This document shows, one piece after another, positions 40,392-46,360 of a stretch of 64,000 nt of DNA. The DNA is from Pseudomonadota bacterium. Its GTDB lineage: Bacteria > Pseudomonadota > Gammaproteobacteria > Burkholderiales > Methylophilaceae. A program made the position numbers and the translations under genes. The notes under the pieces are model-generated. The model was not told the origin of the DNA and searched no databases. It worked only from the letters and a program-made list of their open reading frames with translations. The first letter of the stretch is position 1. Every line of letters starts with the position of its first letter. The stretch is taken from contig JAKOVB010000174.1 in assembly GCA_029782295.1 (NCBI GenBank), positions 119,030-183,029 of the forward strand. The letters are read 5' to 3'.

Positions 40392-40511
40392 CACGCCGTT
40401 CTCGCTGTCAATGGCTGCGCGCGAAGCGCGCTTGCGTCCCTGCGGGCCGGGCTGCGCCCCATTGACAGCTGCGCTGCGGCGTGAGGGCAAGACCCGTGGG
40501 CAAGCCGCCCA
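40392..40511 (+). promoter_or_regulatory. Structured leader 27 (gene at 40533)
   Basis: Outer stem CACGCCG (40392)/CGGCGTG (40477); 11-bp inner stem GCTGTCAATGG (40404-40414)/CCATTGACAGC (40459-40469), differing from leader 26 by a compensated pair; terminal hairpin TGGGC-AAGCC-GCCCA (40497-40511), 21 nt before the ATG. Last copy of the family. Confidence 0.78.
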
Positions 40512-40532
40512 AGATCAAAACGGAGACCGACC

Positions 40533-40976
40533 ATGTTTAATCTCGACGCTGATTTTCGCGCTTTCGATTCCTTCATCGACGATGACGGATACGACTTCGA
40601 GGATCTCGACTTCACGGACCTGAGCGAGGACGTCGATCACGAGACGAACATGGCGGCGGAGTTCCCGCAGCTCGCGATCAACCTGCGACAGAAAGGCGCA
40701 TCGCTGGTGCGGTTGGAGTATGAAGGCCGCGACGGCGCCGGACGCTTCCTGCACCTGCGCTGCTTCGGCGCCGAGTACCAGGAGCTTCAGATCGAGCTGC
40801 CGGTTCCGATGCTCGATGAGCTGCGCGAGTTCTGCGCCATCAAGCTCAACGACGCCCAACCGAATTGGACCGCGGAGCACGGCAGCTGCGGCGACTTCGG
40901 CTGGGACCTGAAGGCGAATGCCCTCTCTCACTACCATCGTCCCTTCGAGCAGCAGGGATTGCGCTCACCCTGCTGA
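40533..40976 (+). CDS. DUF6878-like acidic protein
   Basis: 147-aa very acidic protein. The second half (VRLEYEGRDGAGRFLHLRCF, LDELREFCAIKLNDAQPNWT, SCGDFGWDLKANALSHYHRP) follows the DUF6878 pattern of plasmid and ICE proteins. The first 40 residues are almost entirely Asp/Glu/Phe (DDDGYDFEDLDFTDLSEDVD), which resembles DNA-mimic proteins. No enzymatic motif. It ends at a strong terminator. Confidence 0.65.
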   Translation: MFNLDADFRAFDSFIDDDGYDFEDLDFTDLSEDVDHETNMAAEFPQLAINLRQKGASLVRLEYEGRDGAGRFLHLRCFGAEYQELQIELPVPMLDELREFCAIKLNDAQPNWTAEHGSCGDFGWDLKANALSHYHRPFEQQGLRSPC

Positions 40977-40990
40977 TCGCACCCGCCGCG

Positions 40991-41025
40991 AGGCCCGGGC
41001 ACAGACGCTGTGCTCGGGCCTTTTT
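40991..41025 (+). terminator. Strong intrinsic terminator
   Basis: AGGCCCGGGCACAG-ACG-CTGTGCTCGGGCCT: 13 of 14 positions pair, followed by TTTTT. Confidence 0.9.
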
Positions 41026-41060
41026 CGTTGCTTCATTCGTTTGTTATAAAGGAGACTGTC

Positions 41061-41408
41061 ATGAGTCGTCACTATTTCGATACCGAGTACAAGACCCTTC
41101 CAGTCCAGGTGATCCTGGGCTACGACCGGCCACTGGATGAGTTCTTCATGCAGGTCAAGCATCTCGATATGAAGAATGTGGAAGATGAGGACCTGCCATT
41201 CGTCTATGCGACGATCGATGACCCGCAGCATGATCCCACCGAGTTCGATTACTGCCGCAGGAAGCTTGTGGAACTCGGCGTCACAATTCCGGAGACGATG
41301 TTTGCGGCCGTCATGAATGACGCGGCGAATCGAGTTGGAAACTACGAAGTTGTTCACTTCGCCGATGGATCCACCAACGTGCTTGTTCCGAGGCAGGTGC
41401 GCCGATAG
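41061..41408 (+). CDS. Hypothetical acidic protein (115 aa)
   Basis: Acidic protein (YFDTEYKTLPVQVILGYDRP, LDMKNVEDEDLPFVYATIDD). No family recognised. It has a strong AAAGGAG Shine-Dalgarno but no structured leader; a TTTGTTATAAA stretch sits 10 bp before it, directly after the terminator at 40991, so a promoter must lie in this 35-bp gap or a read-through transcript is used. Confidence 0.58.
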   Translation: MSRHYFDTEYKTLPVQVILGYDRPLDEFFMQVKHLDMKNVEDEDLPFVYATIDDPQHDPTEFDYCRRKLVELGVTIPETMFAAVMNDAANRVGNYEVVHFADGSTNVLVPRQVRR

Positions 41409-41425
41409 GAAACGGTGCTTAAGAT

Positions 41426-41447
41426 GCGGCCGCCTTCGGGCGGCCGC
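41426..41447 (+). terminator. Hairpin after 41061 gene
   Basis: 9-bp perfect stem GCGGCCGCC/GGCGGCCGC with a TTCG loop; 17 bp after the stop codon, followed by AATTCCTGTTT. Confidence 0.65.
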
Positions 41448-41961
41448 AATTCCTGTTTGATCAGGCGGCCGCTGAGGATGCGCAGGTGGGCGCGCCTCGC
41501 GGCGCGCCGTGTCGAAAGCCGCTGCGCGGCAGGCCGCCCCAGCGGCCACCGGCACCGGCTCACTCGCGGCGGGCGCGTCGGCGCCGCGCGCGGGCTCGCC
41601 CTTGAAACTTCCCGCCGATGCACGGCCGCAGCATACCGGTGCCCTCATCGGGCCAGCGGTTCGCTCAACGCCCCGGATCCGGCCGCCCTGACGGTCGCCT
41701 GCTGCGATGGCTGGCTCACCGGAAGGCCGCGAGGAACACGCCGGTCATGCTCAAGCAGTGCCCTTACCGGCGTAGTCATTACCGATCGCCTATCTCGGCG
41801 CAGTCGGCCGGCATCGAGCTTCAGGGCGTGGCCAGCCCGACGACGCACAGTGCTGTTCCTTACGCCAGTCTCCAGTGACGTGAGCGCGCGGAGGGTATGA
41901 CGGACAAGCCGCAGTTTCATGGAACAAACATGCTAGATGCTCCGCTACGCCCCCTGAAGAG

Positions 41962-42130
41962 TGCGCAGGCGCGCCAGGCGAAGCCCCCTGTCACGCCCTG
42001 CGCAAAACCTCACTGGCAATGCCAGGCGAAGCGCCTGTCATGGCCAGTGCAGCCAAGAAGGGGCTCCGCTACGCGCTCCGTCTGATGACCATCCCCCCTT
42101 CGGGGCGAGGGATGGTCCCTCAGACGGAGC
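41962..42130 (+). promoter_or_regulatory. Three tandem hairpins upstream of ssb
   Basis: Hairpin 1: TGCGCAGG (41962)/CCTGCGCA (to 42004). Hairpin 2: CACTGGC (42011)/GCCAGTG (to 42049) enclosing CAGGCG/CGCCTG. Hairpins 1 and 2 share the internal sequence GCCAGGCGAAGC and a following CCTGTCA, so they are diverged tandem copies. Hairpin 3 is long (42075-42130): GCTCCGTCTGA/TCAGACGGAGC plus GACCATCCC/GGGATGGTC around a CCCTTCGGGG loop. It ends 80 bp before the ssb start. Different from the 27-member family. Confidence 0.65.
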
Positions 42131-42210
42131 AAGACGCATGTTTGCATCAAAAGCGATGCGGCATCCGAACCCCTCCGCCACCGCAGATACATCACTGGAG
42201 ACCTAAGATC

Positions 42211-42564
42211 ATGAACAGCTTTCAACTGCGCGCCGTCGGCAACCTGGCGGAAACCCCGAAGCTCGAAACCAAAGGCGACACCGCCTTCGCGAAGATCAAG
42301 CTGATCGGCAACGACTACGCCGGCAAAGGCAAAGAGGAGATCACGACCACCGTGTACTTCGTGGCCTTCGGCAAGATCGCCGAGACCATCGCGGAGAACT
42401 CCCTCAAGGGCGACCAGCTCTTTCTCGAGGCGCAGATGCGCGCGAACAACTGGCCCGATGAGGAGACCGGTGAAATGCGCTACGGCTACTCGTACATCGT
42501 CGAGAACTTCAAGTTCGGGTCGCCCGGCAAGCTGAAGCGCGACGAACTCGCCAGCCGCGAGTGA
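42211..42564 (+). CDS. ssb: Single-stranded DNA-binding protein (short plasmid type)
   Basis: 117-aa SSB with a single OB fold: NSFQLRAVGNLAETPKLETK, then KIKLIGNDYAGKGKEEITTT, YFVAFGKIAETIAENSLKGD and QLFLEAQMRANNWPDEETGE. It lacks the Gly-rich linker and acidic DDDxPF-like tail of chromosomal SSB, as in many conjugative elements. Plasmid SSBs coat the transferred strand on arrival and dampen SOS signalling. It is the last gene of the + strand block, near the probable oriT, and is preceded by an elaborate hairpin array. Confidence 0.88.
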   Translation: MNSFQLRAVGNLAETPKLETKGDTAFAKIKLIGNDYAGKGKEEITTTVYFVAFGKIAETIAENSLKGDQLFLEAQMRANNWPDEETGEMRYGYSYIVENFKFGSPGKLKRDELASRE

Positions 42565-42571
42565 GCCGATG

Positions 42572-42600
42572 CCGGCGGTCGCCCTTCGGGGCGGCCGCCG
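42572..42600. terminator. Bidirectional hairpin between ssb and S49 gene
   Basis: GGCGGTCGCC and GGCGGCCGCC arms around CTTCGGG in the 67-bp convergent gap. Confidence 0.45.
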
Positions 42601-42631
42601 CTCGCTTCGCATTCGACCTTCAGGCCGCAAG

Positions 42632-43615
42632 CTATTGCGGCATCAGCATCAGCTGGTGCCCATAGGCGGAGCCCGTCAGACCCGACCGGACTTCGGTTCC
42701 GATGCTGCCGGCGAGCTTTGCCATCAGCGACGGCGGCGGGGTGTAATCCTTGATGTCCGAAACGCCGAACTCGGCGGTGATCACGTCGTACACCCCCCCG
42801 CACAGCCGGTCGACCAGGCCGAGCTCGAGGGCGCGATCCCCAGTCCAATAGTCGCCCGAAAACAGCATGGTCTCCTCACCCTTCAACCGCTCCCCGCGGC
42901 CCTCCCGGACAGTGTCCTTGAAGTGTCGGTGGACAGCCTCGAGCAATTCCTGGGCTTTGGCCTGGTCCTCGGCACTCAATGGCCTGAACGGATCGAGCCG
43001 CGCCTTTGACGGGCCAGCAGTGAACACCCGCCGTTCGATGTCGATCTTGCGGATGGCTCGGTCAAATCCCCAACCGTCCCGGATGACGCCGATGGAGCCG
43101 GTGAGGGTGCTGCGGTTGACGCAAATCTGCGGCGCGGCGGTGGCGATGAAATAGGCGCCCGAGGTGAGCATATCTTCGCCGATGGCCCAGACCCGCTTGT
43201 CGGGATAGGTCTGGCGCAGCGCCACCAGCCGGTCATGAATGGCCGAGGCCTGGACCGGGGTGCCGCCGGGTGAGTTGATGACGACGACGATGCCCCGAGC
43301 CTTCGGGTCCTTGAATGCCTTCTCCAATGCATCCCCGACGGTGCGTGCGTTCGCCACGCGATCGGCGGCAATGACTCCGTCGATTCGGACCATGGCGGCG
43401 TAGTTGGGTCCAATCCGCGCGTCACCGTACTGAGTGTCTAAAAGCCACAAGTACAGCGGCGTGCTGAAGAGGGCGAGGGCGAGGAATACCGTTTTGGCAA
43501 TCGCCCATGTGCGGTCTTTTTTTCGCTCCGCCCTCATGTCTTTCAGGATTTCCACCAGTGCGCTTTCGCCGGATGGGTCGGGCTTCGCCGATCCGGGATC
43601 ATGTGTAGCCGTCAT
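42632..43615 (-). CDS. S49 (SppA/SohB-like) membrane serine peptidase
   Basis: 327-aa signal-peptide-peptidase-like protease. I choose ATG 43615 (GGAGG eight bases upstream). One membrane anchor is at about residues 38-58 (AIAKTVFLALALFSTPLYLW). The S49 core follows: VVVINSPGGTPVQASAIHDR, then EDMLTSGAYFIATAAPQICV (Ser in TSGAYF is the likely nucleophile), TLTGSIGVI, and AGPSKARLDPFRPLS (Lys as general base). Such genes occur on ICEs and plasmids and may process conjugation or entry-related membrane proteins. It is the only minus-strand gene between 12.5 and 49.2 kb and is transcribed away from the oriT region. Confidence 0.85.
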   Translation of the reverse strand: MTATHDPGSAKPDPSGESALVEILKDMRAERKKDRTWAIAKTVFLALALFSTPLYLWLLDTQYGDARIGPNYAAMVRIDGVIAADRVANARTVGDALEKAFKDPKARGIVVVINSPGGTPVQASAIHDRLVALRQTYPDKRVWAIGEDMLTSGAYFIATAAPQICVNRSTLTGSIGVIRDGWGFDRAIRKIDIERRVFTAGPSKARLDPFRPLSAEDQAKAQELLEAVHRHFKDTVREGRGERLKGEETMLFSGDYWTGDRALELGLVDRLCGGVYDVITAEFGVSDIKDYTPPPSLMAKLAGSIGTEVRSGLTGSAYGHQLMLMPQ

Positions 43616-43924
43616 GCGTAAGACCTCCAGTTGAGGGGCTCCCAAAGCCCGAAAAATCCACGGATCAGATCGTCACGAATCGATTTCCCATTCCCCGCTT
43701 CGCGGGTCCCAGGCAGCGTCACACCTGATGCACGGTGTGCTGTGCCACGTTTTCGCGTATGTGCCTGTTTAGCAATGTGTTCTGCCCTGTTTTACCGTCC
43801 AAAACCGTGTGTTTTGCCTCTGTGCCACACCCAATCGCGCCGGCCGGCCACCTATTGAATATATTAACGGAAAAGTTCAAAGTAACAACACGCTAACAAT
43901 GTAACAGATGGACCCTGAACAGCC
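43616..43924. other. Probable oriT region
   Basis: 309-bp AT-richer non-coding region between divergent S49 and mobilisation genes, in the position of oriT in trwABC-type operons. Visible structures: CCCCGC-TTC-GCGGG hairpin (about 43694-43707), CACACC/GGTGTG inverted repeat (43720-43739), the 9-bp direct repeat CTGTGCCAC (about 43740 and 43820), palindrome CCGGCCGG near 43840, and an F-like nic core on the minus strand. The AT-rich end (43855-43915, with GTAACA/CTAACA/GTAACA repeats) is the likely promoter and binding area of the RHH protein. Confidence 0.6.
43823..43833 (-). other. Candidate nic site
   Basis: The minus strand reads TTGGGTGTGGCAC. The F-plasmid nic core is GGGTGT/GG, so the predicted cut lies between 43827 and 43826. 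Found next to a relaxase whose N-terminus is F-TraI-like. Sequence match only. Confidence 0.5.
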
Positions 43925-44374
43925 GTGACCGCCCTCCATGTACGCGTCGAACAGGAGCTTCTGGACGTCATCGACCAGCTGGCCAAGGACCGTCCCAACG
44001 CGACGCGCAGCGATATCGCGAAGTACCTCATCGGTGCTGGGCTGGAATCCACGCGAGGCGGGGTGGCTTCCGTCCTTGAGCTCCTGGCTAAGCAGGCACG
44101 TGAGGCGGAGGCGCAACACAAGCTCCTGGCCGCCACGATCACCGAAGTGGCGGAACAGGCGGCGCGGGACGGCGCTGCCATGCGTGCCTCGCTCGATCTG
44201 GTCAGCCGCCTGGCAATCGAATCTCTGATGATCCTGCGAGGGGTCGCCGCAGCTCGCGACCCGAACCTGCTCACGACTGCCCAATCGCGAGCCCAGAAGT
44301 TCTACGCCGAGAAATTGGGGCTACCCCCGACCGGAGCTGCCCATGCCGCCGGCGCCGCAGACCGGCCGACGTGA
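43925..44374 (+). CDS. Ribbon-helix-helix relaxosome accessory protein (TrwA/TraY-type role)
   Basis: 149-aa protein starting at GTG 43925. The first 45 residues (LHVRVEQELLDVIDQLAKDR, NATRSDIAKYLIGAG) form a ribbon-helix-helix DNA-binding domain; the rest is a long Ala/Glu-rich helix (EAEAQHKLLAATITEVAEQA) suited to oligomerisation. Position and length match TrwA-like oriT-binding proteins that assist the relaxase and repress the operon. Its stop overlaps the GTG start of the coupling-protein gene (GTGA). Confidence 0.75.
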   Translation: MTALHVRVEQELLDVIDQLAKDRPNATRSDIAKYLIGAGLESTRGGVASVLELLAKQAREAEAQHKLLAATITEVAEQAARDGAAMRASLDLVSRLAIESLMILRGVAAARDPNLLTTAQSRAQKFYAEKLGLPPTGAAHAAGAADRPT

Positions 44375-46350
44375 GCTTCCTGCAGGACTCCGCCGTTGGG
44401 GATGTCACGCGCGGCGGTCAGCTGCTGATTCACTTTCTGCGGATGCTGGCCCAGGTGGCCCGCAAGTTCGCCGGCGCGATGATCATCTGCGGACTGTTGG
44501 TGGCGGTGGCGCTCTTCTTCACCCGCAACGACTCCTACGAGCGCTACCTGGCGCTGCGCCACTACTTCGCCCAGCTGCAGGTCGCAGTCTTCCGCAACGG
44601 CGATTCCCCGACCGTCATCAACCGCCGGGATGGCACCCCCATTGAGACCACGATCGGCAGCCTGACGCGGACCCCGACCATCGTGGCTACCTCCGAGGCG
44701 GTCCTGCAATCGGGGGTCGGTTGCCTGGTCGTGGGCGGTGGCGTGGTTGTGCTCCTGTTCTTGGGACTGGGAGTTTTCATTTGGCGGACTGGCACCCAGC
44801 AGCGGATGGAGAAGCACGTGCGTGGTTCGTGGCTGGTCGAACTCAAAGAGTTCAGGCGGCTGATGAAGGCCCACAAGCTGATCGGGGATCTCAATGTCGC
44901 AAATGTGCCCTTGGTCAAGGGCAACGAGACCTCGCACGTTATGGTCACGGGCACGTCGGGCGCCGGCAAAACCAACGCCATCTACGCGCTCCAGCGCTGT
45001 ATTCGCGCACGCGGCGAGCGGGCGATCGTCTTCTCTGCGAGCCCCGATTTCATCCGGGGCTTCTTCCGGGAGGGCAAGGACCTGGTGTTAAGCCCGTTCG
45101 ACCAACGGTGTCCATCCTGGCGGCTTTGGGATGACTGCCCAAATGATTATGACTACGACATGATTGCGGCCGCGATGATTCCAGATCCGGTGCACCTGCC
45201 GGACCCCTTTTGGAATACAGCGGCGCGCAGCGTCGTCTCCTCCCTCACGCGCGAGATGGGGCGGCGCGGCGAGCGCGACATCGGCAGGCTCCTCGAACTT
45301 CTAGCGCTGGTCCCGCTGTCGGAACTCCACGCCTACCTCAAGCACACCGAGGGCGGGGCGCAGCTTGATCCCGAATCGGAAAAGCCCGCGCTTTCAATCC
45401 GAACGACCGCGGTCACCTATGCGCGCGCGTTCCGATACATCCCGCAAGGGGGAGCGCCCTTCAACATCCGGCAATGGGTCGCCGCGGCCGAGTCCGACAG
45501 CTGGGTGTTCCTGCACGCCACGGATTCCCAAATGGCGAGTGTCCGGCCGCTGCTGTCGATGTGGCTGGAGATCTTCACCAACGCATTGTTGGATCTTCCG
45601 GAAAGCCGCACGCGCCGCATCTGGCTGATCCTCGATGAGCTGCCCAGCCTGCAGAAGATCCCCTCATTAGACAGCTTTCTTGCCCGGGCGCGAAAACACG
45701 GTGGCTGTGGCGCCATCAGCTTCCAAACCATCTCCCAGCTGCGCGACCGGTATGGGCGCGATGGCGCGCAGACGATCGCTGGCCTGTGCAGCAACTGGTT
45801 CTGCATGCGCCAGCCCGACCAGGAGACCGCCGAGTGGGTGGCGAAAAGCTTCGGCCAGACCGAGGTACTGGAAGCGAACCAGGGCGTTTCCTACGGCGCG
45901 AGCGAGGTACGCGACGGCGTCAGTCTTTCCAACACCCGCAAGGTTCGGCCCTTGCTGCTGGACTCGGAGATCAGCTGCTTGCCCGACCTTCACGGCTATG
46001 CGCGCATGCCGGCCGGACTGTCAGACGGTCGCAGTTTGCCGGCCGTGAAGTTCCACTTCCCCTACCGCCCGATCAAGCCCATCGCGGAGTCCTTCATTCC
46101 GAGAGAGTTGCCCCGCGCGGCGCCCATCGATGCGGTGCTCGAAGCCGCTGCCCACGCGCACGACACCGCCGATCCGAACGTCTATCCCGAAGTCGCCCGC
46201 AACAAGGATTCCGCGCCGGAACCCTCACCACCCAAAAGAAAACGCAGCGCCCCAAAGGAAAAAGCCCCGAAGCCCGCGGCGCTGGTCAATGAAGCCGTGC
46301 TCACCGCCGATCCCTGTGCGCCGGTAACGGCGCCGGTGCAAACGAATTAA
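44371..46350 (+). CDS. traD: Type IV coupling protein (TraD/TrwB/VirD4 family)
   Basis: 659-aa inner-membrane ATPase that links the relaxosome to the type IV secretion channel. It has two membrane segments (about residues 28-50 and 112-135), Walker A VTGTSGAGKTNAIYAL near residue 193, Walker B-like RRIWLILDELPSLQKIPSLD, and the conserved HGGCGAISFQTISQLRDRYG motif. A Pro/Lys-rich tail (PPKRKRSAPKEKAPKPAALV) probably contacts other transfer proteins. GTG start 44371 overlaps the previous stop. No mating-pair-formation genes are in this window, so the secretion channel must be encoded elsewhere. Confidence 0.93.
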   Translation: MSFLQDSAVGDVTRGGQLLIHFLRMLAQVARKFAGAMIICGLLVAVALFFTRNDSYERYLALRHYFAQLQVAVFRNGDSPTVINRRDGTPIETTIGSLTRTPTIVATSEAVLQSGVGCLVVGGGVVVLLFLGLGVFIWRTGTQQRMEKHVRGSWLVELKEFRRLMKAHKLIGDLNVANVPLVKGNETSHVMVTGTSGAGKTNAIYALQRCIRARGERAIVFSASPDFIRGFFREGKDLVLSPFDQRCPSWRLWDDCPNDYDYDMIAAAMIPDPVHLPDPFWNTAARSVVSSLTREMGRRGERDIGRLLELLALVPLSELHAYLKHTEGGAQLDPESEKPALSIRTTAVTYARAFRYIPQGGAPFNIRQWVAAAESDSWVFLHATDSQMASVRPLLSMWLEIFTNALLDLPESRTRRIWLILDELPSLQKIPSLDSFLARARKHGGCGAISFQTISQLRDRYGRDGAQTIAGLCSNWFCMRQPDQETAEWVAKSFGQTEVLEANQGVSYGASEVRDGVSLSNTRKVRPLLLDSEISCLPDLHGYARMPAGLSDGRSLPAVKFHFPYRPIKPIAESFIPRELPRAAPIDAVLEAAAHAHDTADPNVYPEVARNKDSAPEPSPPKRKRSAPKEKAPKPAALVNEAVLTADPCAPVTAPVQTN

Positions 46351-46360
46351 GGCGCCGGCA

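Larger units (their letters stand above)
41409..42210. other. Long intergenic region before ssb
   Basis: 800 bp without a gene that I can support. Open frames on both strands are Ala/Arg/Pro-rich with no domain and no good ribosome-binding site. The left half (41450-41900) shows nothing clear and may be remnants. The right part carries the three hairpins at 41962-42130. Confidence 0.5.

Noticed and set aside
12561..40511. Integron cassette array with attC sites
   Set aside because: Palindromes alternate with genes, but there is no RYYYAAC/GTTRRRY box, no integrase in the window, and the hairpin is locked to the downstream start codon rather than to the upstream stop.
12561..40511. CRISPR array
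   Set aside because: Repeats are long, diverged and separated by whole genes; there are no uniform short spacers and no cas genes.
12561..40511. REP/BIME or transposon-derived repeats
   Set aside because: All copies share orientation and near-constant distance to a start codon, with no target duplications; REP-type elements would be scattered and in both orientations.
41415..41900. 161-codon + strand frame before ssb
   Set aside because: Begins inside a terminator hairpin; Arg/Ala/Pro-rich and without ribosome-binding site or domain.
43750..43775. R388-like nic motif on the + strand as the main oriT call
   Set aside because: The match (GCGTAT...TTTAGC) needs a gap; the F-like GGGTGT/GG core on the minus strand is exact and fits the relaxase type. 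Kept only as an alternative.
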